DNA from: an uncultured bacterium
Lineage (GTDB): Bacteria > Cyanobacteriota > Vampirovibrionia > Gastranaerophilales > Gastranaerophilaceae
Length of the DNA stretch: 64,000 bases
NCBI GenBank assembly: GCA_947073645.1
Contig: CAMTMK010000005.1
Coordinates: 1 to 64,000, forward strand
Direction: 5' to 3'
Below are positions 35,059 to 42,720 of the stretch, in pieces. The position numbers were made by a program, and so were the translations under genes. Positions within the stretch are counted from its first letter, which is position 1. The number at the start of each line of letters is the position of its first letter. The notes under the pieces were generated by a model. It worked only from the letters and a program-made list of their open reading frames with translations, did not search any database and had not been told where the DNA came from.

Positions 35059-36143
35059 TTATAAAAATAAAAGCTGAAGATTTAACAAAAGTTTTAAGTA
35101 AAATAAAATATATTGCAAAATCGGATAAAAATCGACCAGAGCTCGGGTCAGGATTATTTGAGACAGGTTGTAATGGAATAACAACAATTTCTGTATCAAG
35201 TTTAGTTGACAGTGCAATAGTGTCTATTTCTGCTGAAATTATTCAAGACGGAAAATGTATGATTGATATTGCGCAGCTTATAAGTATTCTTTCAACAATG
35301 TCAGGCGAAGTTGAAATTGAATATAACCCTGATAATTCTGTTGTATGGATAAAAAATAAAAAAACAAAATGCAGATTGAATTCATTGGATGTAAAAAAGT
35401 TTCTTCCAAGAATTAATATTTCAGATGTTGAGTCAGATTTTATTATTTCATCTAAAGATTTAAAAGAAGGATTGCAGAAAACTATCAAATTTGTTGATTC
35501 AAATTCTAACGCTATTATGTCAGGTGTTTGTGTTAATGTTCAAAATAATCTTGTAAAATTCATTGCAACTAATGGAAGTTATATGTCGATAGCTGTTAGA
35601 AGTGTAAAAGATGAAGAATTTGGGCGCAGTTTTAACTTTGTTTTACCAAGAGCTTCTGTTGCTAATATTTTACCAATGCTCAACGGAAATGAGGATGTTT
35701 ATTTAAAATTCAATTCAAGCAGATGTTGTTTTGAATTCTCTCAGGTTTTATATTGTACTGGACTTTTGGAAGGGAAATATCCTAATTGTGAAGGGTTTAT
35801 TGCTAAAGAGTATGATGTGGACTTTAGTGTTAATAAAAGTGATTTAAAACGAGTCCTGGAGAGAATAAGTATTGTTGAAACTAAAAATGATAAGCATAGG
35901 GTGTTTTTTACTGTTAAAGGTGTATTAGCAACAATTGAAGCTAAGGATTATAAATGCAATGACGTTTTGGAACTTGTAGAAAAAAATGGCAATGATATTT
36001 CATTTGTATTAAACCGTTTGTTTCTTGAAGATGTTATATCTGTTTTGCAGGTTGAAAATATGCGATTTAAGATGACCTCAAGTCGAAGTCCTATAATATT
36101 ACCTGATGTAGGTGATACGTATTTGATTATGCCAATGACTTAG
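35055..36143 (+). CDS. dnaN: Phage-encoded DNA polymerase III beta clamp
   Basis: The product has 362 residues, the full length of a bacterial DnaN with its three clamp domains. The opening MIIKIKAEDLTKVLSKIKYI, the middle segment KFIATNGSYMSIAVR, the VLPRASV block and the ending TYLIMPMT all fit the family. A sliding clamp tethers the replicative polymerase to DNA. It is followed by the SSB gene, and no polymerase gene is present, so the phage probably supplies the clamp to the host polymerase. Confidence 0.85.
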   Translation: MIIKIKAEDLTKVLSKIKYIAKSDKNRPELGSGLFETGCNGITTISVSSLVDSAIVSISAEIIQDGKCMIDIAQLISILSTMSGEVEIEYNPDNSVVWIKNKKTKCRLNSLDVKKFLPRINISDVESDFIISSKDLKEGLQKTIKFVDSNSNAIMSGVCVNVQNNLVKFIATNGSYMSIAVRSVKDEEFGRSFNFVLPRASVANILPMLNGNEDVYLKFNSSRCCFEFSQVLYCTGLLEGKYPNCEGFIAKEYDVDFSVNKSDLKRVLERISIVETKNDKHRVFFTVKGVLATIEAKDYKCNDVLELVEKNGNDISFVLNRLFLEDVISVLQVENMRFKMTSSRSPIILPDVGDTYLIMPMT

Positions 36144-36165
36144 TTTTAATAAAGAGAGGATGAAA

Positions 36166-36492
36166 ATGTTTGAAGAATTTGAAAAATTTGAAGAAAAAAC
36201 TTTTGTTGGATTCTGTACTGAACCAGAAATAAAGTTCAATGACAAGGGGACTGCTATTTGTAAATTCGGTATTCCGTTAGGCGGTGATAAAAAAGCTGAA
36301 AAACCTTTATGGTTAAATTGTAAACTTTATAAAGAAGCCGCAGAAGCTTTTGCCGAATGTTGTCAAAAAGGCTGTCTAGTAAAAGTTTGCGGAAAGTTTT
36401 ATCAATATGAGTATAATTCAAATATTTATACAGAATTTTTGGTTAGAGATTTTATTAAAATTTCAGACCCTATAGAAAAGAAAGAGGACTAA
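36166..36492 (+). CDS. ssb: Single-stranded DNA-binding protein
   Basis: The product has 108 residues from ATG 36166 (AGAGAGG 6 bases before). An OB-fold of SSB type: FVGFCTEPEIKFNDKG, PLWLNCKLY, then GCLVKVCGKFYQYEY. It lacks the usual Gly/Gln-rich linker and the acidic DDDIPF-like tip; the tail is only DPIEKKED, so recruitment of host repair proteins may be reduced. Confidence 0.85.
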   Translation: MFEEFEKFEEKTFVGFCTEPEIKFNDKGTAICKFGIPLGGDKKAEKPLWLNCKLYKEAAEAFAECCQKGCLVKVCGKFYQYEYNSNIYTEFLVRDFIKISDPIEKKED

Positions 36493-36493
36493 T

Positions 36494-36869
36494 ATGGCTA
36501 ATATTATTAGATTTAAAAAGAATTATCAAAAACTTTGCAATCAGGCTAATGCCCGTCTTGTCTGGATTGATGAAATTCGGGACTGTGATTTTATTTTGAA
36601 TTAAAAAAGCTTATAGAGACTGGTTATTCAAAACATCTGACAGAGATGTAAGCAAGTATGAGAATATCAAGCTTGATGAAGTTCACGACCTTGAATATTG
36701 GATTGTAGCTTACAGAACAATTACAGGCGCTTGTAGCTTTGGTACCGAAAATTTCCTTGATAACAACCAAGAAAAATATAAAAAAGAAATGACCTTAGAA
36801 GAAGTTTTCAAAGCAACAGAAGGGCAATACGGACACAATACGTTTAAAGAATTTTTCGAAAGGAACTAA
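36494..36869 (+). pseudogene. Possibly frameshifted small gene(s)
   Basis: ATG 36494 opens a 36-residue frame (MANIIRFKKNYQKLCNQANA) that ends at TAA 36602. From 36600 to TAA 36867 a second frame encodes about 89 coding-looking residues (KKAYRDWLFKTSDRD onward, EYWIVAYRTITGACSFG) but has no start codon before an internal ATG. A third frame across the junction also looks coding for about 20 residues. Either a base has been lost or gained near the A6 run at 36603-36608, or two small genes have been merged. A canonical -1 slippery site does not explain it, because the shift required is +1. Confidence 0.45.
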
Positions 36870-36870
36870 A

Positions 36871-37257
36871 ATGACAGATTATATTGAAAATATGATGAAA
36901 ACGGCAAGAATAAAGCCTTGTTACCAGAAACGCATAGAATGTAAAGATGGATATGAGATAGGGCATTCTTGCAATAATCCACCTTGTATTTCCTGCGATA
37001 AAGCAGTATTTGAAGATGTTTATCCAGTGTTCACTGCAGAAAAACAACTGGAGATTATTAAGCTGATAGGTAAATCAACTGATTTACATTACTTTGGGTA
37101 CGGAATGTCATCTTTATCTGAAAGCTCAGATGAAGGTGTAATAGAAGTTAAAAATAACGACTTCCCCCAAGCCCTCGCCCGGCTAACAACCGAGCTGATG
37201 AAGGCTAACGAATTAGATAAGAAGAAAGTGAAAGGAATTTTGGAAGATGCAAGATAG
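36871..37257 (+). CDS. Early phage protein with Cys cluster, unknown
   Basis: The product has 128 residues. A CNNPPCISC segment at about 34-42, with two Cys further upstream, could bind zinc. The C-terminal half is helical. It overlaps the YopX-like gene by 11 bases. Confidence 0.55.
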   Translation: MTDYIENMMKTARIKPCYQKRIECKDGYEIGHSCNNPPCISCDKAVFEDVYPVFTAEKQLEIIKLIGKSTDLHYFGYGMSSLSESSDEGVIEVKNNDFPQALARLTTELMKANELDKKKVKGILEDAR

Positions 37258-37627
37258 GTTTAGGTTTAGAGCGTGGAATACTCAAACAAAAATAATGAAA
37301 GAAGTGTCGCAAATATCATTTGATGATAAACAGATTGCGGAGTATGCACCAAATGATAAAGTTTCAATACACTTAAATTTCCAACCTCATTTTATTTTAA
37401 TGCAATGTACCGGTTTACGCGACAAAAACGGCAAGCTCATTTTTGAGGGAGATATTGTTAAAGATGACCACGCAGCACTACATCAAGTTAAATGGTGTTA
37501 TAACTGTTTTGCATTGTACCCATTATTTAAAAATGGTTACACAATAGGTATTGTAAACGATGAAATTGAGATTATCGGCAACATCTACGAACACCCCGAG
37601 CTACTACCAGAGGAGGTGCAAGCGTGA
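37247..37627 (+). CDS. YopX-family phage protein
   Basis: The product has 126 residues. YopX hallmarks: RFRAWNTQTKIM at the N-terminus, CTGLRDKNGKLIFEGDIV in the middle and IIGNIYEHPELL at the end. The family is common in phages of gut bacteria and has no firm function. Confidence 0.85.
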   Translation: MQDRFRFRAWNTQTKIMKEVSQISFDDKQIAEYAPNDKVSIHLNFQPHFILMQCTGLRDKNGKLIFEGDIVKDDHAALHQVKWCYNCFALYPLFKNGYTIGIVNDEIEIIGNIYEHPELLPEEVQA

Positions 37628-37869
37628 GTAAACTATTACTTTATATTGCTAATAGAACAAATCCTGAAACTGCAATATTGTATTTAATTTTATCTCAACG
37701 AAAACCTGATGATATTTATATTCATACAAAAAATATAACTGCAACCTACGGCATAACCAGATATAAAATAAAACGTTCTTTAAAATTATTGCAAGAATTA
37801 AATTTAATTCATATTAAATATGGTGTAGGTAATCAGTGGCAAGTAATAATAAGGAAGAAAAATAAATGA
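37624..37869 (+). CDS. Small winged-helix-like protein
   Basis: The product has 81 residues from a GTG overlapping the previous stop. The pattern NITATYGITRYKIKRSLKLL followed by LNLIHIKYGVGNQW looks like a recognition helix plus wing. Possibly a replication or transcription accessory. Low certainty on fold. Confidence 0.5.
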   Translation: MSKLLLYIANRTNPETAILYLILSQRKPDDIYIHTKNITATYGITRYKIKRSLKLLQELNLIHIKYGVGNQWQVIIRKKNK

Positions 37870-37878
37870 GGTAGAACA

Positions 37879-38049
37879 ATGAAACAATATGAAATTTGGT
37901 TAACATCAGGCGATAAAATGGGACTATTAAAAAGATACCCATTTAAGCTACAAGCCATTATTTGGTGCTTTTTAAATAAATTTATTACTACAGGTAGAGG
38001 TTACTATTTCTTAGACCCAAGAATTGAAATCAAAGAGGTGAATCAATGA
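37879..38049 (+). CDS. Small phage protein, 56 residues
   Basis: ATG 37879 with GAGGTAG upstream opens MKQYEIWLTSGDKMGLLKRY and ends at TGA 38047. Aromatic-rich and basic. No function known. Confidence 0.5.
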   Translation: MKQYEIWLTSGDKMGLLKRYPFKLQAIIWCFLNKFITTGRGYYFLDPRIEIKEVNQ

Positions 38050-38093
38050 CAGATAAAGAAGTAATAATAGATGGCTAATAAGGGATAAGTAAG

Positions 38094-38678
38094 TTAAAAT
38101 TCTTCCAGTTCATCAATTTGGCATTTATTACCATTAGAATTTTTAACCCTGTAAAGATATTCCAACATCACTATATTGTCATATTTCCAAATATTACGCA
38201 TAGTATTTGCAAAATCATTATAGGGCAACTCATAAAGAAACCCTGTCAAAAGGTCAGAATGTTCTGTTATAAAAGCACAGAAAGCAGTTTTATACGAAGA
38301 ATAAAAACTTACTTCTTGTCCGTTTATACAGGCTTTCAATGTTTTTTTACTAACTTTTAATAACTTGTTTTTATAATCAATTATATATGACAACTTTGTT
38401 TCGTTAGTAATATCGAAAGTTTGAAAATCAGGCAGGTTGTTTGTATGCGTATCAAAATCTAATGAATAAAGTTTATCAGGTAAAACAATTATTTCAGAAG
38501 ATTGAGAAACATATTCAAAATCCTTTATATATGGCAATTCTTTAATATCCTTACGCCGCATACGATAAAGAAGCTGACGTATTGCAAAATCTTCTTCTCC
38601 TGACAGCTTAAAATATTTTCCTTTTTTGCGGTCAGGTTTGCGATAACCTTTTGGACGTCCAACTGATTTTTTTTCCAT
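38094..38678 (-). CDS. Opposite-strand phage protein with AT-hook-like N-terminus
   Basis: The product has 194 residues from ATG 38678; upstream in-frame codons belong to the intergenic promoter region. The N-terminus is very basic (KKSVGRPKGYRKPDRKKGK) with a GRPKG core like an AT-hook. The rest has no recognised domain. It is the only minus-strand gene between 32083 and the right edge, divergent from the LuxR-type gene at 38745. It may be separately expressed cargo (a moron) or a regulator. Confidence 0.6.
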   Translation of the reverse strand: MEKKSVGRPKGYRKPDRKKGKYFKLSGEEDFAIRQLLYRMRRKDIKELPYIKDFEYVSQSSEIIVLPDKLYSLDFDTHTNNLPDFQTFDITNETKLSYIIDYKNKLLKVSKKTLKACINGQEVSFYSSYKTAFCAFITEHSDLLTGFLYELPYNDFANTMRNIWKYDNIVMLEYLYRVKNSNGNKCQIDELEEF

Positions 38679-38744
38679 AAAATATATACTAATACAAGAA
38701 TAATTAAAAGTATATACTTTTAATAAGAGAGGAGTTTTAAACAA

Positions 38745-38960
38745 ATGAAACTTACAACCCAAGAAATAGAGATATTAAAACGCTTATCTCTTTCTAATAA
38801 GGAAATTGCAAAACATTTAGCATTAAGTTTAAGCACTACAAAACGACATATACATAATATTTTTAATAAACTGTCCTTTGTACCGCAAAACAGATGCGCA
38901 ATTATGCTGTATGCAATAAAAGAACAAATTATACTATTAGAAGACACAATAACGGAGTAA
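38745..38960 (+). CDS. LuxR-type helix-turn-helix protein
   Basis: The product has 71 residues, a stand-alone LuxR-type HTH (LTTQEIEILKRLSLSNKEIA, then LSTTKRHIHNIFNKL). Similar in build to the protein at 33752. AGAGAGGAG precedes the start. It leads the second half of the early genes and may regulate the divergent gene at 38094. Confidence 0.75.
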   Translation: MKLTTQEIEILKRLSLSNKEIAKHLALSLSTTKRHIHNIFNKLSFVPQNRCAIMLYAIKEQIILLEDTITE

Positions 38961-38963
38961 AAA

Positions 38964-39422
38964 ATGAGCAATTTATTAGATAAAATCTGTGCACTAAGAG
39001 ATTTAATTGCAGATAAAAAATATTCAAAATTTAAATACCTAAAAATGGAATTATTACAACTTAAAGAAGAAATACATAGACAAATCAGCAAAAAGAATGC
39101 TGATAACAAGCATGAGCTTGAATTTACAGCTCAAGATTTACGGGAACTTGCTACGGATATTCGAACAATGATGAACGATTGGTCAGAAATTATGAACCCT
39201 GATAAAAATATCAAATCGATAGATACTAATATTAAAGACGGAGTCGTTGATATAAATCCGTTCCTAGATAAAGTAGTACCGATTATGCAAGTAAGAACTT
39301 TGATTATGCAGCCTTTGATTGAGCTTTTAAACCTAATTGAATATCACGCAGCATTTTTATACTATTTAGAACTCTCTATAGAAGATGAATTCGCACTCAA
39401 GTACACAGAAAGGGTAATTTAA
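38964..39422 (+). CDS. Helical phage protein, unknown
   Basis: The product has 152 residues, predicted almost entirely helical with a coiled-coil N-terminal half. It ends one base into the methyltransferase gene (TAATG junction). No family recognised. Confidence 0.55.
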   Translation: MSNLLDKICALRDLIADKKYSKFKYLKMELLQLKEEIHRQISKKNADNKHELEFTAQDLRELATDIRTMMNDWSEIMNPDKNIKSIDTNIKDGVVDINPFLDKVVPIMQVRTLIMQPLIELLNLIEYHAAFLYYLELSIEDEFALKYTERVI

Positions 39423-39883
39423 TGAAAATGAACCAAAAAGGACGAGGAAATGATTATTTCGAAACACCTGCTCATATTTTTAATCAATTAGATGACATTT
39501 TTAATTTTAATTGTGATGTTGCTTGTAATCATCATAATGCTTGTTGTGTAAATTTTATTAGTGAAGATGACGATAGCTTAAAAATAGATTGGGGGAATTA
39601 TAGATGTTTTTGTAATCCACCTTTTAGCAAAAAAGCTGAATTTATAAAAAAAGCTTATAACGAAGTTATAAATGGGAATTGTCCTATTTGCGTAATGATT
39701 TTGCCTTTAAATTCTATGGATACCAAAGTATGGCACGAATATATAGAGGGTAAATTCCATTATGAAATTTTACAGGGCAGAATATCTTTTATAGATTCAG
39801 AAACAAAACAACCTAAAAAGGGAAATAATTCAGGAACTGTAATTGTATATTTCAAAAAACGGATAAGGACAAGATATGGATAA
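39422..39883 (+). CDS. Phage N6-adenine DNA methyltransferase (Dam-like)
   Basis: The product has 153 residues. The opening DYFETPAHIFNQLD and the catalytic CNPPF (Asn65-Phe68, an NPPF type motif IV) match the short phage DNA N6-adenine methyltransferase family. No restriction partner is next to it. It probably protects phage DNA or marks the nearby origin. Confidence 0.85.
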   Translation: MKMNQKGRGNDYFETPAHIFNQLDDIFNFNCDVACNHHNACCVNFISEDDDSLKIDWGNYRCFCNPPFSKKAEFIKKAYNEVINGNCPICVMILPLNSMDTKVWHEYIEGKFHYEILQGRISFIDSETKQPKKGNNSGTVIVYFKKRIRTRYG

Positions 39884-40058
39884 AGAATTATTGATAAGAC
39901 AAATTAATCAAGCTCAACAAGAGCTTGCAAACTCTGCTTTGTGGATGCAGGATGCAATTGCTAATTTTAATTATAAACGCGGGTATCTTGCTGCACTTCA
40001 GGCAACTTTGAAGCTTAAAGAAAATAAGCTTGATAAACATGTAGAAACAAATAATTAG
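39876..40058 (+). CDS. Small helical phage protein
   Basis: The product has 60 residues, rich in Gln, Ala and Leu, helical. It overlaps the methyltransferase by 8 bases and precedes the replication gene by 8. Function unknown. Confidence 0.5.
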   Translation: MDKELLIRQINQAQQELANSALWMQDAIANFNYKRGYLAALQATLKLKENKLDKHVETNN

Positions 40059-40066
40059 GTGTAAAT

Positions 40067-41038
40067 ATGGATTATGGTTTTAACGTAGAATTAGCGCAGA
40101 AAATTGGTGTCAACGAGGCTATTGTGGTTCGTAACTTTCAATTTTGGCTGCAAAAAAATAAAGCTAACAATAAAAATTTTTGTGAGGGGCGATTCTGGAC
40201 TTACAATTCACTTGATGCGCTTTGCAAAATATTTCCGTTTTGGAGTAAAGACCAGATACGTAATATTTTGAAAAAATTAACTTCTGCAAATATTTTGATT
40301 AAAGGTAATTTTAATAAAAATATTTATGACAAAACAGTTTGGTATTCAATAAATGATGAAATATTGGCTCAATTGCTCGGAGGTGATAAACTTCCCGAAC
40401 AAAATGAAATTAATAACGATAAGATACAAAAAGAGCCTAAAAGTATCGAAATGGTCGATATGGTAAATTTACCATATCGACATGGTGAAAATCCCACATC
40501 GACATGGGAAAATCACCACATCGATATGGTAAATTCCCCACTTCGATGTGGTAAAATTACCACACCTATACCAGATATAAACACAGATAGTAAACCATGT
40601 GATAAAACACATACACATAAGTGTGTGCGTGAAATTTTTTCAAACAGTCCAGAGGTTGATGAATTTTGCGCGGATTATAAGGCTATAAAAGGCTCGGAAG
40701 TTATTGCGCTAAAGGAAAAGACTGAAATTGCAAAAGTTTTGACTGCTGAAAATGGATATGATAAGGAGTTTTGGTGTGCTGTTTTTAAAAAATCTCTCGG
40801 CGGGTGGCAAATTAACGAAAATGGCAGAGTGCGAAGAGTGCCATGCGGATTAAAAACAATTTTAGAAGATTATGGTGCAATATTCCGCAATGAAAAAGGG
40901 TTGGAAAAAGTTAGTTCCAACCCTGTACAAGTTATAAAAGTACCCGACTCTGAAATCTCTGATGAGGAACGTGTGAAAGTTCGTGTATTTAACAACGAGC
41001 AAAAGGCCCAATTAAGACAAAAAATCTATAGTTCATGA
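40067..41038 (+). CDS. Phage replication initiator-like protein, contains origin iterons
   Basis: The product has 323 residues. The N-terminal 110 residues form a winged-helix-like domain (KIGVNEAIVVRNFQFWLQKN, then FWSKDQIRNILKKLTSANIL) of the type in phage replication and DnaD-like proteins. The C-terminal half (about 200-290) is the likely helicase-loader interaction region. The linker at residues 130-165 is encoded by the iteron array, so the gene carries its own origin, like lambda O. No DnaC-like loader or helicase follows, so the host helicase must be recruited directly or by an unrecognised protein. Confidence 0.7.
   Translation: MDYGFNVELAQKIGVNEAIVVRNFQFWLQKNKANNKNFCEGRFWTYNSLDALCKIFPFWSKDQIRNILKKLTSANILIKGNFNKNIYDKTVWYSINDEILAQLLGGDKLPEQNEINNDKIQKEPKSIEMVDMVNLPYRHGENPTSTWENHHIDMVNSPLRCGKITTPIPDINTDSKPCDKTHTHKCVREIFSNSPEVDEFCADYKAIKGSEVIALKEKTEIAKVLTAENGYDKEFWCAVFKKSLGGWQINENGRVRRVPCGLKTILEDYGAIFRNEKGLEKVSSNPVQVIKVPDSEISDEERVKVRVFNNEQKAQLRQKIYSS
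40455..40564 (+). repeat. Five 22-bp iterons, candidate replication origin
   Basis: TCGA-centred repeats begin at 40455, 40477, 40499, 40521 and 40543, exactly 22 bases apart. Each reads TCGA(T/C)(A/G)TGG(T/G) followed by an A-rich stretch. The last four have a left arm (ACCAYA or CCCAC) that makes them imperfect dyads. A sixth left half-site (ACCACA, 40559-40564) is in register. As 22 is not a multiple of three, the periodicity belongs to DNA, not protein. Confidence 0.8.
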
Positions 41039-41076
41039 CAAAAAATAATAGTTTTTGTATTAAAAACTCGTTAAAA

Positions 41077-41106
41077 TTGACATGAAAAGCTTCTAGAAAG
41101 ATAAAT
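41077..41106 (+). promoter_or_regulatory. Probable late promoter
   Basis: TTGACA at 41077-41082 and GATAAA/ATAAAT at 41100-41106 (17-18 base spacer), in the gap between replication and morphogenesis genes. Confidence 0.5.
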
Positions 41107-41311
41107 TGAACCGATTTTAAAAATAGGGGTTTACCCTGATATTTTTTATTTTGAAAATGAGTTATATTGAACATGCGTTGAGGAAAGCTTCAAACTTTCT
41201 GAGCAGTTTTTGAGGCAGGATAACTTCCTGCTCTGAGCCTAAAACAGGTTAGCGGGTCTTCCGATTTCAGAAAAACTCAATTACGGAAATTTGTAGTACT
41301 GTGAGGATTTG
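41107..41311 (+). other. Structured non-coding leader
   Basis: No convincing gene. It holds a perfect 6-bp hairpin GCAGGA-TAACT-TCCTGC at 41215-41231, a TTCCG/CGGAA pairing further on, and a weak AGGG/CCCT stem with a T-rich tail near 41125-41147. It could be an antitermination leader or a small phage RNA. Confidence 0.4.
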
Positions 41312-41641
41312 ATGAAAATATTTTGTGATAACAAAAGTTGTGCAAAGCATAAATGCAAAATTGAACAAACTTTTGTTATCATTCCGAAAAACAGGCAATA
41401 TGCATTTGCTTTAATGAGAACTGGTTATTGTCCTGTGTGTGGAAGACATTACACATTAATTACAAATTATCTATTTATTAAAGAGGGGTCTTCTAAAGTT
41501 AAGCCAAATGATGAAAAACTTAGAGCATTTGGTGTTTTTAAACCTGTACATAGCCTTTTTAAAGGTGACGAAGCTGATCGCATATTTGAAAATATTTTTG
41601 AATTTCAAAAAGCAGTTTTATATGAAGTATTGAAGGATTAG
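41312..41641 (+). CDS. Zinc-ribbon-like phage protein, unknown
   Basis: The product has 109 residues from ATG 41312 (GAGG before it). Cys pairs CDNKSCAKHKC near the N-terminus and YCPVCGRHY at about 39-47 could form one zinc site. The C-terminal half is unremarkable. It is the first gene after the late promoter. Confidence 0.6.
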   Translation: MKIFCDNKSCAKHKCKIEQTFVIIPKNRQYAFALMRTGYCPVCGRHYTLITNYLFIKEGSSKVKPNDEKLRAFGVFKPVHSLFKGDEADRIFENIFEFQKAVLYEVLKD

Positions 41642-41783
41642 CCAAATCAGAAATCGGGCTTTTATTTGAATTATTCGGAATATGGTAGGATTAAGCGTTG
41701 TTATTCTAATTTTTCAACAATGAAGCTCGGGCGAATTCGAAATAATTTTGAATAATGTCTTGTACGTATTTAGATAATAATGT

Positions 41784-41809
41784 GAGGGGATTTACCCCTC
41801 TTTTCTTTT
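41784..41809 (+). terminator. Intrinsic terminator
   Basis: GAGGGG (41784-41789) pairs with CCCCTC (41795-41800), followed by TTTTCTTTT. It lies 9 bases upstream of the next ATG, so the morphogenesis operon needs readthrough or antitermination. The 140 bases before it contain no gene I can support. Confidence 0.8.
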
Positions 41810-41817
41810 GAGGTTTT

Positions 41818-42546
41818 ATGATTGATGTTGATGTAAAAGATATAAAAAAACTTACTGATAATCTCAAGCAAGTTCATAAGAATGCATTTCCTAAAACTCT
41901 TTGGTATACACTTAATTCTATGGCAAAAGAAGCTTCGCTTAATGGAAAAGAAAATATTGCCAAGTCTTTTATTTTAAGAAATAAATATATTCAAGGTTCA
42001 GTTGGGTATAATAGCAAAAAAAGTTTTAATATCAGTTCTATGGAATCTTGTGCGGGACAATTTGCGGTTTATAAAGGAAAGCACACAGGGCAGCTGGAAA
42101 AGCAGGAGTTTGGAAAATCTGTCATAGCTAAAGGTAAATATACTTTCGCTGCTACTCCTTCAGCAAGAGGCGGGAATTATAGCAAAACTATTAGGAAAAG
42201 GAATTTTTTAAATAGCTTAGGTGTGAAAAATTTATCAGATTTTGTTCAATATCCTACTAAAGATAGTTCAAAACAAGCAGCGCAAGCTCAAGCATTCTCT
42301 ATTAGAAATAAGAAAAAGATAAATGTTTTATTAACTAACAGAAAAGGGCAAAAGGGAATTTATACGGTATCAAAAAGAAGTGTTAGTCTTCTTTATGATT
42401 TACGTAATAAAAAGACGAATATTAAGCGGACTCAATGGTTAAAGCCCGCATCTGATAAAGCTGCTGCACAAGCTGAAAGAATATATATGGTTGAAGCTCA
42501 AAAAAGAATGGATAGAGAAATTTCAAAGGGGTTTCAGCGTGCCTGA
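41818..42546 (+). CDS. Phage structural protein, possibly minor tail/tail-completion type
   Basis: The product has 242 residues, strongly basic, with a helical C-terminus. The layout vaguely recalls lambda minor tail protein Z-type proteins. Its place before the terminase is unusual for one. Only the class 'virion morphogenesis' is suggested, with low certainty. Confidence 0.45.
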   Translation: MIDVDVKDIKKLTDNLKQVHKNAFPKTLWYTLNSMAKEASLNGKENIAKSFILRNKYIQGSVGYNSKKSFNISSMESCAGQFAVYKGKHTGQLEKQEFGKSVIAKGKYTFAATPSARGGNYSKTIRKRNFLNSLGVKNLSDFVQYPTKDSSKQAAQAQAFSIRNKKKINVLLTNRKGQKGIYTVSKRSVSLLYDLRNKKTNIKRTQWLKPASDKAAAQAERIYMVEAQKRMDREISKGFQRA

Positions 42547-42578
42547 CCCCCATAGGTTCTCCCCCAGACTCCTATTCT

Positions 42579-42629
42579 CTCGGGGTTGTTTTTCCGAGCC
42601 CCGTGGGTCGTGTATTCCCCGAGTTTTTT
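42579..42629 (+). terminator. Hairpin with T-run; candidate cos region around it
   Basis: CTCGGGG (42579-42585) pairs with CCCCGAG (42617-42623), followed by TTTTTT. The segment 42541-42625 is much richer in G+C than anything near it and sits directly before the small terminase gene, where lambda-type phages have cos. No gene is evident from 42547 to 42720. Confidence 0.55.
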
Positions 42630-42720
42630 GAAATAACCATGAAAGCATGAAGTTGTAGGGTGGAAAGCTTGATATAGCTTGATTTATAAAAACAAAACCA
42701 TGAAGAAAGCATGAAATGCC

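Noticed and set aside
36596..36610. -1 programmed frameshift joining the two frames at 36600
   Set aside because: The frames are related by +1, and the A-run is not in the X XXY YYZ register needed.
40455..40564. Protein repeat in the replication protein
   Set aside because: The 22-base period does not preserve the reading frame, so the repeat is at DNA level.
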